Counted from the stretch's first letter, positions 23,701 through 36,960 are shown. The stretch is DNA of 64,000 nt from Chlorops oryzae (GCA_020466095.1 CM035808.1:23078296-23142295), one strand, 5' to 3'. The notes: generated from the letters alone by a model not told the origin. Translations and numbers: made by a program.

Positions 23701-26700
23701 TTCAAGCGAAATTTTAACAAAACAACCCTTTAGAAAATTTCATTATCATTTGGTCACTAAAATAATTATGAAAATAAATTTTTTTTTTTATTTTTAATTC
23801 GAACCTAACCAAAAATTTTCTCTTCTCTGTAACAAGGGCCACCACTGAATCCGGCTTAGTAAGCCTAAACATAATTGTAATGCTGGGACACGTTGCTGTC
23901 GCCTTGAAGGACACTTCAAAGACAACGCACAATATTTTGCAATTTTTCATTCAACGTTTTTGCAAAGTTCCGTCTGAACAGAATGCCTTGATTGTTGATC
24001 AATTAGGTTGCATGATAATATCTCAGTGTGAACCGCAGGTATTCGATGAGATTATGAAAATGTTCTCGCGCGTCACAGTGCAATCGGCATCATTGGCATA
24101 TACTTCCGATCCAGAGCATCGAAAGCAATTCCATCATGTCTCCGATGCGGTTGTGAATGCATTAGGAAATATTGCTGCTAATATTCAAGGTGATTCGGAG
24201 ATGTTGGAATTGCTGGGTAAATTGCTGGAACTCTTCGTGCAAATCGGCTTGGAGGGTGAACGTTCCTATGACAATACACCTGGAGCGCAGAAGGCTAGTT
24301 CAAGTGCTGGCAATCTTGGTATGTTAATACCTGTTATTGCCGTACTTGTACGCCGTCTTCCGCCAATCAAGAATCCTCGTATGCGTTTGCATAAGCTTTT
24401 CAAGGATTTCTGGGTGTATTGCGTTGTCATGGGATTCACGAATGCACGCCTCTGGCCAGCCGACTGGTATATGGGTGTGCAGCAAATTGCAGCGAAATCA
24501 CCTCTACTTATATCGCAGACCACACATAAATCGGATATGCGTGAACTCAATTATACTTCGGCGATAAAAAGTGATTCGGTTAGTTTAAATGAGCTGAGAA
24601 GTCAGATTCTATTGCTTTTGGAACATCCCACTGCTGAAGTGACTGCGGCTATCAATAAATTAACATTCGCCCAGTGTACCTTCTTGTTGAGTGTGTATTG
24701 GCTGGAGACATTACGTGTGGAGAACTCCGAAGAACCGAATTTGGAACCAATTTTAAGTTATCTATGCGATACTGCATTGCAAAAGGATAAATCTGGAATA
24801 TGGCAATGTCTGAAATGGTAATTAAAAACTCCTTTTATTACACTTTGATCCCAATCAATTCATCTATAAGGATATAAGGACATTAGCCATGTACTCTAAT
24901 AAGTGAGCGTGTATTGTGAGAATTATTGAAGCGTACTTTATGGAAGAACAATTTGACAATTTTAAGTTAAGATCAATCGATTTGCATTAAGCTCAAAGCT
25001 AGGAAATCTGGAAGTCAATTGCAATTCAAATGGTAATAAAAACTATCCCACCCACAAGTATGCTATAAATTTATAAATGCTTAAAATACACGCTCTAACT
25101 AATAAGTAGGGCAAGAGAAAATTTTTAAATTCAACACCTAAAGGTATGCAGTAGAATATTAAAAACATTAAGGCTTTACAGAATTCGGCACATCTTTCAA
25201 AGTCCTTCTTCAAGATGTGTTTAATTTGGGATAACCTACAAGAATGAACAGATTTATCACTATCGGATATGTTCGGGAGTTTTTAAAAAGTGTACTTTTG
25301 GGTGCTGAATTAAAATATCTTCTATTGCCCTACTAATAACAGTTGACACAACAGAAGACGGTGAATATTTTTCCTAAACAAAATGCAAATGAATTCTTAA
25401 ATTTTTGAAGTGTTGCCGACCAAGTTTTCGAAAAGTTTCGCAACGTCCTCTTTGCTCATGATGAAATTCGCGAAAAAGTCTTGGAATCGCAAGCCACATT
25501 ACTGTTGGTCTATTTCAATCACATCCATAAGCAAATTCAACTTGTCGCTGATCAGTATCTATCACAATTAGTGGATAAATTCCCCCATCTTCTGTGGAAT
25601 CGTCGTGTTCTCTGGTGCATGTTGGACATATTACAGCTATTGGCATTCTCTTTAACACTCGACCCGAACGAAGAGACTCCAACGTTACGTGTGGTTTCAA
25701 CACCATACACTTTGCAGTTAATGGATTCATTGCCAGCACGTGAAGGTCGTTTGAAAGATTTCGCCGATCGTTGTCAAGGCATCGTTAAAGAGGCAATGAA
25801 ATGGGCACCACGCTCAACACGCTCACATTTGCAGGAATACCCAAACCAAATACCAACACCGGTGCTAGCTCACCATAGTGGTTTGGCCTTGGCCTTTGAC
25901 TCAGTTGTAAACAGTAGCACTCTTTATCCCAATTCTCTGCCATCGATCAGCAAGCGACCAAGTTGCGTGAATAGCGATACTCCACGTTTTGTCTCAGTAC
26001 TCTGCTTACGTAGTAAGTATGCAGGTGAAATATCTGGATTGCTGTCCGTGCTGAGTGATGAGGACAAAGCTGGACTTGCCGATCGGTTGGTACGCGAAGT
26101 TTGGGAAGCATGTGCAGAGAAAAGCGATGCAAAGCATCGTGGGGCATTGTGGCGTGCGACTGCATATTTAATAATATGTTCAGAGATCCATCGGAAGCTG
26201 CTGCATGCTGTTGGTAATTAACTTGAAATTTTTTTTTGTTTTTTTTTTTTTTTTTTTCTTTTATCTAAACGCATAAATTTTGCAGCATCATCGCAGGTCG
26301 AACTCTTTACGGAATCAGCTATTGAGACTGCTGTTGAATGTTGGCAATGGGTGCTCACGGCTCGCCAGGATTTGGAATTATGTTTTATACAGGAAATGGT
26401 TAGCGCTTGGCAGACAACGTTTGAAAAGAAAATGGGTCTCTTCTCGGATGAAATCGAATTAACGAATCCATTGGCCGCCTATGAAGATTGCAAATTGGTA
26501 TCGAAGCCTATTCCCATCGCGCCACATTTTATATGGTTGCAATTGCTCTCGGAAATGGTTGATACAGCCAAATATTGCAATCGGGATAAAGTGGAAATGT
26601 TTTGTCTTCTCTTGCATCGTTGTCTGCCCATATCGAAATACTGCAAACAAAATCGTCAAGTCTCTTCAGTGGGCTGCCGCTTCAAGTTACTTCAGTGTGG

Positions 26701-29257
26701 TCTTTCATTACTGCAAGGCAATACAATACCAAAGTCCCTGGCACGTAATATCTTACGTGAACGTATTTACAGCAATTCTTTGGACTACTTTTGTGGGCCA
26801 CCAACGTGTCCGAATCAAAGTAAGGAACAGCTGCTTGATGATATTTTGATTCTCCTAAAGTTCTGGCAAACGATGCGTAGTGAGAAAAAACATTTGATTA
26901 CATCGGAAGTTGGTGACTACGATGTTCCAACGCCAGTGGCCTCGACACAAATGCTCTCAGTTCGTCAGAATCCAGAAACAGCTTCACTCATAAGTGGCGG
27001 CGATGTTACACGCTCAATGTCAGCAAGCGTTGGCACTGGCGGCTGGTACAATACAATTCCACATTCGACTTCGACTCTCTCCAAACGATCGAATCGTTCA
27101 AAACGATTACCTTATCAAAAGGATTCCTACGACAAGGATTATATGAAAAAACGGAATCTAATATTGGAACTTTTGGCAGTTGAAATTGAGTTTCTAATAA
27201 CGTGGTACAATCCAAATAGTTTGCCGGATTTAGCGATTCCAGGTAAGTTAGAACGACTTGGAATTAATTAATCCATGATTACTTAAAATGCATTTTTTTT
27301 TTTCTTTTTTGACATTAGGTGAGGAACAAATCACGGAATGGCGAGCGCGTCCCTACAAGGTGAATATGTGGCGTGACTATGCCCGTCTTGCATGGGCATA
27401 CAACCCGGCTCTGGCAGTTTATTTAGCACAGCGTATTAAGAACGCAGAATCAATTGACGAGGAAGTAACACGTCTAGTTTGCTCTGATCCAGTCGCCGTT
27501 AGCGGTATACCGGATGCATTGAAATATCTCTGCAATACAAAGAATCTATTGCATGAGAGTCCAGATCTAGTCTATATATTACCTTGGTCCCCAGTGAATC
27601 CGATACAGGCGTTGTCTTACTTCTCAAGACAATATCCATCGCATCCTTTGACAGCACAATATGCTGTTAAAACACTCTGCTCGTATCCAGCTGAGGCAGT
27701 ATTGCCTTATATTCCGCAATTAGTGCAGGCACTTCGTCACGATACAATGGGTTATGTAGTTGAACTCATAAAGAATCTATCAAAGCGTTCGCAAATCGTT
27801 GCGCATCAATTAATCTGGAACATGCAAACGAATATGTACATGGATGAGGATCAACAGCATAAGGATCCGAATTTATATGAAGCCCTCGAAGCGCTATCGC
27901 AGAATATAATATCATCATTCTCGGGCGCGGCCAAGCGCTTCTATGAGCGAGAATTTGATTTCTTTGGTAAAATAACAGCCGTTTCTGGTGAAATACGATC
28001 ATTTCCAAAAGGTCCTGAACGTAAGAATGCATGCTTAGCTGCGCTTAGCCGCATTAAGGTGCAACCGGGATGCTATTTGCCATCCAATCCGGAAGGCTAT
28101 GGTTTTGGATATTGATTACAATAGTGGAACGCCTATGCAGAGTGCAGCGAAAGCGCCTTATCTTGCCCGTTTTCGTGTTTATCGTTGCGGCATAACAGAG
28201 CTGGAAACACGTGCAATGGAGGTCTCAAATAATCCTGTAATTAAAATAGACTGATATCATTGTTGGTTTCCTAATAATTTTTATTTTATTTTTTTTCGTT
28301 CTTAAGCACTCCCAAGAAGATGCTAAGCTAACTCTAGGCGTTGAATCTTGGCAAGCTGCAATCTTTAAAGTCGGCGATGACGTTCGGCAGGATATGTTGG
28401 CCTTGCAAGTGATTACAATATTTAAGAACATTTTCCAACAAGTTGGATTAGAGTTATTCTTATTCCCGTATCGTGTAGTAGCCACGGCACCAGGTGTAAG
28501 TAATTTCTTTGAACTAATCATTCTATCTAACCGGTTTTCCATCACACAAACAATTTGAATTCCAGTGTGGCGTTATTGAGTGCGTTCCAAATGCCAAGTC
28601 ACGTGATCAACTGGGTCGCCAAACTGACTCGGGTCTCTATGAATACTTTCTGCATCAATATGGGGACGAAAGTTCAAAGGAATTTCAAGCAGCGCGTGCT
28701 AATTTTGTGAAATCGATGGCTGCATATTCTCTCATTGGCTATTTACTACAGATCAAGGACCGTCACAATGGCAATATTATGATCGACAAAGATGGCCATA
28801 TTATACACATAGGTGAGCAAAAAAAAAAAACTATTCCAATGATTTCATGAAATCTGGACAATTTTTAATAGATTTCGGCTTCATGTTTGAATCATCGCCC
28901 GGAGGCAATATTGGTTTCGAACCCGATATGAAACTAACTGACGAAATGGTAATGATTATGGGTGGTAAAATGGAAGCGCCCGCATTTAAGTGGTTTTGCG
29001 AACTTTGTGTGCAAGCTTTCTTAGCTGTTCGTCCTTATCAAGATGCCATCGTTTCTTTAGTGTCTCTAATGTTGGATACTGGTTTGCCATGTTTCCGAGG
29101 TCAAACTATAAATTTATTGAAGCAACGTTTCGTATCGACTAAAAATAATAAGGAAGCTGCAGCTCACATGCTGGCTGTTATACGGAACTCCTATCAGAAT
29201 TTCCGTACGCGCACTTACGATATGATACAGTATTACCAAAATCAGATACCTTATTAA
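17740..29257 (+). CDS. PI4KIIIalpha: Phosphatidylinositol 4-kinase III alpha, with an apparent 1-bp frameshift
   Basis: Makes PI4P at the plasma membrane (partners EFR3/TTC7 in other animals). I read eleven exons: 17740-17823, 18215-18428, 18491-19519, 22253-22745, 23837-24817, 25411-26213, 26286-27242, 27319-28236, 28307-28495, 28566-28812 and 28872-29257. All have GT-AG junctions in compatible phase. The protein starts [21 protein letters not shown] long helical solenoid is followed by the PIK accessory domain (from about residue 1521, [17 protein letters not shown]) and the lipid kinase domain, with catalytic loop [11 protein letters not shown] in exon 10 and HIDFGFMFE (DFG) at the exon 10/11 junction. 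The end is [12 protein letters not shown]. The exons sum to 6301 nt, one more than a multiple of three. Near 28095-28096 an extra G shifts the frame before the kinase domain and gives TGA at 28113-28115. Without it the length would be 2099 aa, close to human PI4KA. All else is intact, so a sequencing error is likeliest; a real null allele is possible. Confidence 0.93.
19990..20400. repeat. Foldback filler between the two duplicated blocks
   Basis: AT-rich arms of about 110-120 bp (about 19990-20108 and 20280-20400) are imperfect reverse complements, sharing GAATATTT, TTAATTATTTCAATT and GTAATTGAATA blocks. They surround a GC-richer core (about 20110-20275) with no recognisable gene. It separates the duplicated copies and may have been inserted during the same event. 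Confidence 0.55.
20402..20962 (+). repeat. Tandem partial duplication of PI4KIIIalpha exon 3 and intron 3
   Basis: This block repeats about 19262-19815. It carries the last 240 or so coding bases of exon 3, with an identical protein reading (from [15 protein letters not shown]), its donor, and about 300 bp of intron. The two copies differ only at the left junction and in a T run. Because intron is included it is a DNA-level duplication, not a retrocopy. The copy lacks the exon 3 acceptor and should be spliced out. It ends in a 26-bp inverted-repeat arm (20937-20962) that pairs with 20842-20867; in the first copy the right arm is cut off after TCTAGAGC. Confidence 0.9.
22785..23629. mobile_element. 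mini-me/DINE-1-like dispersed repeat in PI4KIIIalpha intron 4
   Basis: It begins ACAAGTAAGGGTGTTATAGTC and ends GTGTGTCGGGTATA. It carries the words CCCTAGTACTGG (twice), TGCCACGCCCA, GACAGACGGACATGGCTAAA and CTGGTGACGCTGATCA, the last being a known mini-me core. There are two internal modules of about 300 bp. Reverse-orientation relatives lie at 42508-42986 and 43929-44842. Non-coding, non-autonomous; the family name is from memory. Confidence 0.75.
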
Positions 29258-29638
29258 ATTGGTACTGGGTTGTTGTGGCTTCGACTGCATTTTTTTTTTT
29301 TTTGTTTTTTTCGGTATTTTTGGTGCGATGTTAGGTTTCTTCTCAACTCTTTTGTTTTCGGCTAATTTATTTGTTTTTATGCATTAGTGGAACGTTGGAG
29401 TTATTTATTTTAAAATGGGACGTTGGCGTTAAGTGCTCTTTTAAGTATGTTGTTTTTTTTTTTTATAAAATGTTAATGGATTTTAATGTTAAAATGATAT
29501 AGTTTTTCCGTTGAGTATATTGTATAGGAATAATATAAACCATCATATTTTGTGATCTACATCCAATATTATCGTTTGAGTCAATTTCCTCAAAACCGCT
29601 ATCTTTGTCGGTGTTGTGTTCAACGTTCGATAATGAAT

Positions 29639-29644
29639 AATAAA
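29639..29644 (+). terminator. Candidate poly(A) signal of PI4KIIIalpha
   Basis: AATAAA about 380 nt after the stop codon, in an AT-rich stretch, the first canonical hexamer I noticed downstream. Confidence 0.45.
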
Positions 29645-32600
29645 ACTTTAATGTTGGCTGGTAACGGTTTGAGTCTTATTAGAGATTCTTTTGTATTAGC
29701 TTAACATTACACTGTACAAATTTTGAGGTAAATAGGTGCCTTAACGAGTAATTCTCGAGTATAGGAAAAAGAACAATTACACGAGTAGAGACATGGACAG
29801 TAGAACCTAACTAGTGGCATGGTCAACGAGGCGTCTACAGCTCAATTTTGCTCAAGCATCAATCTAATATATTTGCTGCTTGTGAGTCAGATAGTTCCGT
29901 AGGGTTGTGAAAGCGTGTGTGCTTGCCATTCTGAAGGGCTGGAAGAATGGTAAAATTCAAAAAATTTTAAAGAAAAACAAGTTTTCGCCAATGCTGTTTC
30001 AGAACTTCGCGCACAAAAATTTTTAAAAATTACTATTAATTTGAAACCTTTCTTTTTTATTTATTTCTTTTTTTATTCCTCTTTGAATTTCAATTTGAAT
30101 TCTAATTCAAATAAGGATTTTGAGCTCAGTACGCTTGCCTTTCTATTTATCCAGTATATCAAATTTACGGAATTGGCCCCATTGTCTGTACTTCTGCACT
30201 AGTTAAATTTTCTGCAGGGTAGTTTCTCCTTTCTGAGCTATGTCTATAACAATTGCTTGCGTCTTAGCCAAATTAGTTTGTGTCTGAGCTATATTTCGCA
30301 TATTGGTAACTCGGTACTATCTGGCGGACCGGCTACACGGGAGTAACGAGCACATGCGGCTTGCAACATCTCTAACTCGAATGCGGGACGTGAAGAAGAA
30401 AAGTGAGTGAATCGTTGTGCGCAGAAATTCGCTTAAAATTTAAATGAAATGCAATTAAAAATGTGAAAGTCTGATAATTGAGAAAGTAAGAATCAATATA
30501 AAGCAATAATACTATATCCTCAACACCGGTATGGAAGAAATGGACAAAAGATTGATTTTTCGAAGCCAATCGGAATTGCATGTGTGTAAGTGTGCGAGTG
30601 TGTATGTGAGAAACAAGCGAAACGTTGACTGAAACGTCAAAATTGAAAACGATTGAACGGAATTTTTTTTTTTATATTTTAATTAGAACAGAAATTCCTG
30701 CAGGAAAACAATAATTGTGCTTTTGTGTGCCACTACAGTTCCATCAAAAACAAAACGAACAAATTTTTGTCAACGAAAATTTTCAAATCTCAGCTGCCAG
30801 CGAGTTTCTCTCATATACAGGTATTTGGTCATTCAATTCAATTTGCATTCAAGCGCTTTCAACCGCGAGAGTCTTGGGGTTTTCTCAGTTGTACAGTTCA
30901 TTCAATTCCTCTCTGCAGCTCATTTGAGCTGGAATAGTAGAATACACTATCTTCAGCAGGACGTATTGGTTTCGGCTGATCTTGTAACAGCTAGAAGTAA
31001 ACTTCTCATGAGACAATTCGGTGGATGAGAATTTCGAATTTCTCTGCTGCGGGTATAGACACATATGTGCGAGGTCCTTGTACATCGACACACCAAGCCA
31101 CGCCCACAAATTTGGGCGTACATACCTGATATGCAACGTATGTATAGCCGTGACGAAAATGGACGTGATCCGTCCAGGGGTATAGAAGTTTCGAATGTGT
31201 GTAAAAGGCTTACTACGTCGTGTAAGACCGAGAAGTCAGTTGTATCGTAATCGGTTTAGAGCGACTTTGGGTTTCTTACTTATTTTATTTATACGTATTG
31301 CGTCGTTGCGTTTCACTGTGACTATAATTTGGCCTTTTCTTTGATTACAAAATTGTGTTAATAACCTTTGAGTATTTCATTTCATCATACGAACATTCAG
31401 CTTTTCATGAGGCAAAAATATCTTTCGGAAAAGTCGAAAGAAGAGTTACTCCGGCCAAGAACTGGAAACGATGCTAAAGAAGGTCATCAACTTTGTTTGA
31501 AAGAAGACGTCCAGCGCTGACCGGCAACCAACGATTAGAAGATACCATCAAAGAGTTCGTCTCAGTTGAGCTGTTGGTTAAAATGTAAAAAAAAAAAAAA
31601 AAGAAAGAAAAGCGGAAGAAGGACAAAATCTTCTCAGACTGCATGTGCAGTAAGTTGGAATCACGGAATTTTGGGGAAAAAATGCATTAATTGATCAAGA
31701 TCTCAGTCCAGGCGGCCACTTGAAAACAACGGACCTTTCGAATTCAGATATTGCTAATTGATAAGCAGTTGTTGTTCACCAGAAGGAAAGCGACTTGCAT
31801 CAATACAAGTGGTTTATAACGAAAATGATCTCATCACCTATAATAGTCGAAATTGGATCCGCCCCGTAATGGGAAACGACTTCAGCTTTGACCAAATTGA
31901 ATTGCCGTCTAAAACGTTAAAACAGCAAAAGAGTTTAAAGACAAAAAAAAAAAAAAAGAAAGAAAAACATCCATCTACATAATTGTGTAGTGCTCCAAAG
32001 GTCGTTCAAAGCTCCAACAATTTTTCTGTGCACATTAATGATAAAAATCCCTTCTGCCGTCGTTCCGCGCATCATACAAGCTGTTAACAAGAAAGCTTTT
32101 TAATTCAAATTAATTCGCAAGAAAGCATTTAAAAATTCAATTCCCCCCCGTATTCTCTATAGCTACCACCTGCCTTCCTATTTTGTTTTCAATTAAACTT
32201 CTCAAAAGAGCGTATTTCGAAAGGTTTACTTCTGCTCGTAGAGCTTCCGATTTTCAATTCATACCGCCGCCGTCTGAGCTGCGTTGTTGCTCTATATCCT
32301 ATTGCATTGACGTTGCGTGCATTTTACAAATCCGTACTTACATTCCAATGAGAATTCCTTCGTTCGTCCGAGAATAAATTGATGGATAAAGCTTGCGAAC
32401 TGTGGTTTATGAGTTGGCAACATGCAAGCAACAACATCGTAGATATACATACATGATGTAAACGAATATTAAGTTGTTCGTATTAGTTCGTCACGCTCAA
32501 TTTCGAAAAGCTACCGTGTTGAATAAATGGGAAGCTTCTATTATGGGGGAAAAATGGGGATCCTATAGCGGAATTTAAATGTTGCATGACCTTCTGTGAC

Positions 32601-32689
32601 ATTGTACTGTTTCAGTGACTTTTCCATTTGTATTTCCTCTGATAACTTTTATAGCAATTATTAGGTTAAGTCGACTTGACGTTGCAAGA

Positions 32690-33020
32690 GACAATTCTTC
32701 TTCAATTGTCCCGGCCTATACCGGGGTCCGCAAATCACGACCAGTTTCTACATTTTTGTTCTGTTGATTGCTAACGCTGAGGTAAGCCCAACAGCCTCGA
32801 GATCCCTCTTTATTGTGTCCATCCAACGATGTTGCGAACGCCCTCGTTGTCGGCATCCTTGTGTTTGTAGTGTATATACCTGTTTGGCCAAACTGTCCTC
32901 ATTTGCTCTCAGGACGTGTGCATACCAGCGTAGCCTTGCTTCCGGCGTTTTTCCAATAATTGGAGCAACTCCATAAATGCTATGAATGTCCACACGTGGA
33001 ACATGATCACGACGATTCAA
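32690..33020 (-). mobile_element. 3' end of a non-LTR retrotransposon (RTE-like)
   Basis: The minus strand encodes a C-terminal LINE reverse-transcriptase tail (EARLRWYAHVLRANEDSLAK, then RWMDTIKRDLE), a pattern common in RTE-type elements. It is followed by a short 3' UTR with GGACCCCGGTATAGGCCGGG and a GAAGAAGAA tail near 32697. The rest of the element is missing. A similar 3' tail is at 48474-48532. Confidence 0.7.
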
Positions 33021-33308
33021 TCCGAATATCCAGCGGACATTTATTTTTGGAAAAATCGAAGGCGGAACCTGATTTTTACATACAAATCGTTAGTAGCACT
33101 TCAATTTTGCAGAGCCCGTTCATCGCTATTTGATCGATAAGCCAAAAAAGGTATTTCGGATGTATCAATGGAAAAATTTATTTATTAAATTTATTTAATT
33201 AAATTTATTTAATTAAATGATCTCATTTATTTTTTATGAAATAAATCTCCTTGAAATTTCTGGATGTAATAGGCAAAAATTCTAAAAAATAATCAGAAAG
33301 AATCAAAA

Positions 33309-33990
33309 CTAATCTTGAAAACAAGTCGGATTATATATATTTTGTGTTGCTCCGAGACGAACTATTTTGTTATTCCTCATCGTTTCCATGCGCCGTTGAC
33401 GCTGTCGAATGAATTTTGTCATACCCTTGCCCTTCGCATTGATATGCTCTTTTAGTTGTTCTTTCTTCATCGAGTCCAATTCTTGTGTCTCACGCCAATG
33501 TTGCTCGTACATCAATTGCTCAATATACATACATATGTAGTTATCATATCGCAGGCGTTTAAGATATCCATCGAGCATTATATTTCGTATTTCATTTGCA
33601 CGCTGCTGACGCTGCGTCAGTCGGCTACAGATCGCTTGTTTTCATAAGACCTCACCAAGATGCTGTTCTTCCTGCTGAAGATTGAGTGCCTCTCATTATT
33701 TTTTTTTTAGCTCGTTGGAGCTATTGTAATATCGCAAGCGATTGAAACAGCCGCTGAAGCTCTTCGTAGTTCCGCTGCGCAAGCTCATTCAAGCGTTGTT
33801 TTGTTAGAACATAATCTTGAAATTTGTTTAACCCTTACCGCACGTTTGTACTCCTCCATTTGTTCGCATTTGAAACGCTCACGCTCGTAACGTTCGTTCT
33901 CCCAGTATTTTCGCGCCCGCCAAGAAATCTCCTTGGCCATTTTATTCCAGCACTCAGATTTTTTTAGTATCGTATTTTTCCGGTTGTTCC
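33309..33990 (-). pseudogene. Decayed coiled-coil gene (axonemal-protein style)
   Basis: Reading the minus strand down from about 33990 gives a charged, coiled-coil protein (KYWENERYERERFKCEQMEE), a plausible donor (GTAAGG near 33840), then broken pieces LNELAQRNYEELQRLFQSL and EALNLQQEEQHLGEV separated by stop codons and a frame change, and finally a clean open stretch (YLKRLRYDNYICMYIEQLMY to GATQNIYNP). The Arg/Glu/Gln-rich helical style recalls trichohyalin-plectin-homology flagellar proteins, but I cannot assign a family. With two in-frame stops and one shift it is probably a pseudogene; no start was found. Confidence 0.5.
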
Positions 33991-34698
33991 AGTGAAAACT
34001 CAAAAATTTATCGTTTGGATTGATATTCTAGCGTTGGGAACAATCAACGGACTGACATTATCTTGTCGGAGAGAATGAATTGGAATTATCTATTGGCATA
34101 AGCTGAAAAACTCTGGTGTCCTTCGATGGCACAATGATTACATAACCTTCGGGGAAGTGAACTTCTCTGCTATACCTCTTAATTCTTTTGTTTTTTTAAC
34201 ATAGTAAAATGCGGTGGCCACAGGGAGGGATATGTAGCACTATATCACTATAGCACTATATATATATATATGGTAGTTCTTCTTATAATCTGAGAAGAGA
34301 ATCTGCTTGGAATTCGCAGACTGCGGAGGGTCCAAAACTATGCATCTTAAAGAGGATAGTTTTCTAATTCCAAAGTGTGGAAACGTCCATATTAATACGA
34401 AACACACGTTTTTGGCTAACAGGTTTATAAAACTACCGATTCTTAGAATCCAACTCGGCTCTTGAAAGATACCAGAAAGCTTAATACATTCTTTGGATCC
34501 TTCTATTATATTTCTTAAGATTTTTTTATTTCATCTCCAAAATCTCAAGTTAATTCTTCGACAGTCACATCGAGGGCGATGCACCTTTCTATTCCATTAA
34601 AAATCATTTTCCCTATAATTCCTTCAAAATGTACAAAAAAAAAAAAAAAAAACGAAATACTCAGTTTTTCTAAGCACCTAATGGTGGAACTACAACAA

Positions 34699-34858
34699 CA
34701 GTGTTCCCCCGATATATGCATCCCGGATATGTATAAGCATTCCCCGCTTATATGCATGAGAATTTGTGTCATTTGCCTTAAATTTGCATACAAGAAGTCC
34801 CGCTTATAAGCACTATTTTTCGTACATTTTGCACGGTGCTTTTATCCGGAGAATACTG
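34699..34858. mobile_element. pogo/Tigger-like MITE, 160 bp
   Basis: The ends CAGTGTTCCCCCGATATATG and, on the other strand, CAGTATTCTCCGGATAAAAG form imperfect inverted repeats of about 22 bp. The right side is followed by TA. The interior has CCGGATATGTATAAGCA-like words in both orientations. Left TA not preserved. Confidence 0.55.
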
Positions 34859-36645
34859 TACTTTCATTTTCATCCATTTCCTTAGTTCGAAACATTGACG
34901 TAAAACATTTTTTTATTGTTATTCTTTTAACAAATTCAATATTTTTATGCCGAGCAGACAAAGCCCCTTCGGAGTAGACATGCCATGTGCATGCCTCGAA
35001 ACTTGTCTTCTTGAAAAGGGCAGAGTTCATTCAATAAAAATAAAATTCCGAAACCATAAAACTTTATAAGCATATTTAATTTAATTTTTTTTTTTTAGTT
35101 TTAGTTTAGTTTTTTAGTTTTAGGTTTAATCGTAGCATTGGACTTTTTCATTCCAGCTTTTAAATTTTAATCATCAAAGTGACTAAAAGAAAAACGGGTC
35201 ACTGCGATTCGCCTTATCGGAATTGCTCCGATGCGGAGCGAAAGTAAAAGTGTTTTGAATTTATCTCAACTTTATCTCAGATAATTTTTTCCCACTTCCC
35301 ATATAAATTTTATTGAAGAAAGAGTCGGAAAAATAATTAGATGAAATTTCGTTCGTTCGTTCGTTCGGACCGTTTAAATATTTTATTTCATCCGCATTGA
35401 AACTTTCGTCAGTTAACTTGATTTCTATATCATCGCTCGAAGATGCCTTCTCAAACGGTTTTTATTGTTCAGTTCCAGTTCCAGTTCCAGTTCAGTTTAT
35501 TGAGATGCCTGTTCACCTCGATTGGGTTATGGCGTACGCCACAATTAAATTAAATAGCCTAATTGGATTTTACTTTCCTGGACGACCGCTGTATGTGTAC
35601 CAGTAAATATGCTTAAGTATGTGTGCCAGGGTACCGCAATGGCCAACCGGAAATGACACAATATTTACGATAGCGGCACACACATTATGACATTGTGAAG
35701 TTGAGACACAAAAAAGAGAAGAAAAAAAAAATAAAAAGGATAAAGAGCTGTCAAAGTCGAAAGCATGGACGACGACGACTCGTATGGCTTTCATATATTA
35801 ATGAACGAAATTTCCGACTCAATTTTTCTTCGCTCTTCTTGTGTCCGTTGATTGAAAGAGAACAACTTTTTCTCCTCTTACATAACTGAAATACACTTAA
35901 TTATTTTCTTTCCATCAAGTTGACACCGTACACAGAAAAGGAAAAAGCAAAAAAATAAAAAAGAACTACGAAACGAAAAACAACAAAAACAAGCAGTGAA
36001 CTTCAAATGCGTTGAACTTCTGACGTCATTCGTGCCAGTTCGAGTGAATGGATGAAACAATATGAAACAGTTTCGCAAAGCGCAAGGGTCGTCGGAATGT
36101 GAAGAGTGAATTAGAATTATTACTTTCGCAACGAAGGAAAATAATGTACCTTTGTGTGTGCTAATTGAATTATTACAGCGCTGCAACGCGTTGCTATGAG
36201 GAAAATATTTCATTTTCTAGATGTGCTTAATATCGGCAGGTCACACAAAATCCATTCATTGCCTTCAAAAAATACTGTGTTTTTGTTTGTTTTGTTTTTT
36301 TTTTTTTTTTTGTTTGTGATCGCATGGTGGTGGGAATCTTCCAAAGAATTCAACTAATCCAAATTATATCGAATACGATTGTTTAAACGCATTAACTAAA
36401 CCACCTTCCATGGAGAAAACGACTTCTCCCGCGAACTGTCCTTAAAGATCAATTGCGGGGATTGCACTAATGACTTCTTTACAACGTTTGTCATCCCTGA
36501 CTTTTTATTGACGAAGCTGATTAACCTCTTTTTTTCAATTAATTGGGGAATCCATAGCAAAATAACTGTGTTCTGAAATCCGTTGTCACTGGAATCCATG
36601 GCCCAGTTTAGGCATTCGAGAAAGTTGGCAGCGAAATACACATGC

Positions 36646-36960
36646 TTAGTCCCGGTTCGTCGCATACTGGGATTCGCGAATCGTCGTGCCGAAATCTATG
36701 TCAGTACCATCTGTACCCACCGTGCCCCGAGAGAAACTGTGTGAGCTGGTAATTGGCTTCCATGCTTCGCCCAATCCATCTTCTTTATGTCTGGAATCAA
36801 CTAAAGGTCCATCTTCCATTTGTCGCCTCGCTCCACCTTCTTTGCCATTTGCGATTGAGATTGCCGTCCCCTTTCGTGCCATTTGTTCTGCCCTGCGCGT
36901 AGATTCGATGCATTTCATCCGCCAGAATCTTATGGGAATCAATCCCGCTATCACTAGCAC
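36646..36960 (-). CDS. Unrecognised small protein or exon with hydrophobic N-terminus
   Basis: An open minus-strand frame, base-richer in G+C than its surroundings, ends at TAA (36648-36646). It reads a short hydrophobic segment (VLVIAGLIPIRFW) followed by basic residues, then a polar Gly/Thr/Asp-rich tail (ARKGTAISIANGKEGG; GTVGTDGTDIDFGTTI). Composition looks like real protein: a small single-pass membrane protein or the last exon of one. There is no in-frame ATG before the hydrophobic part; the first methionine is at 36918. The true start may be in an upstream exon that I could not find. I do not recognise the family. A second open frame (36665-36396) overlaps its end but looks less protein-like. 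Confidence 0.4.
   Translation of the reverse strand: MLVIAGLIPIRFWRMKCIESTRRAEQMARKGTAISIANGKEGGARRQMEDGPLVDSRHKEDGLGEAWKPITSSHSFSRGTVGTDGTDIDFGTTIRESQYATNRD

Noticed and set aside
31381..31720. Possible mariner transposase remnant
   Set aside because: A few transposase-like words can be imagined in translation, but no motif or inverted ends could be supported.
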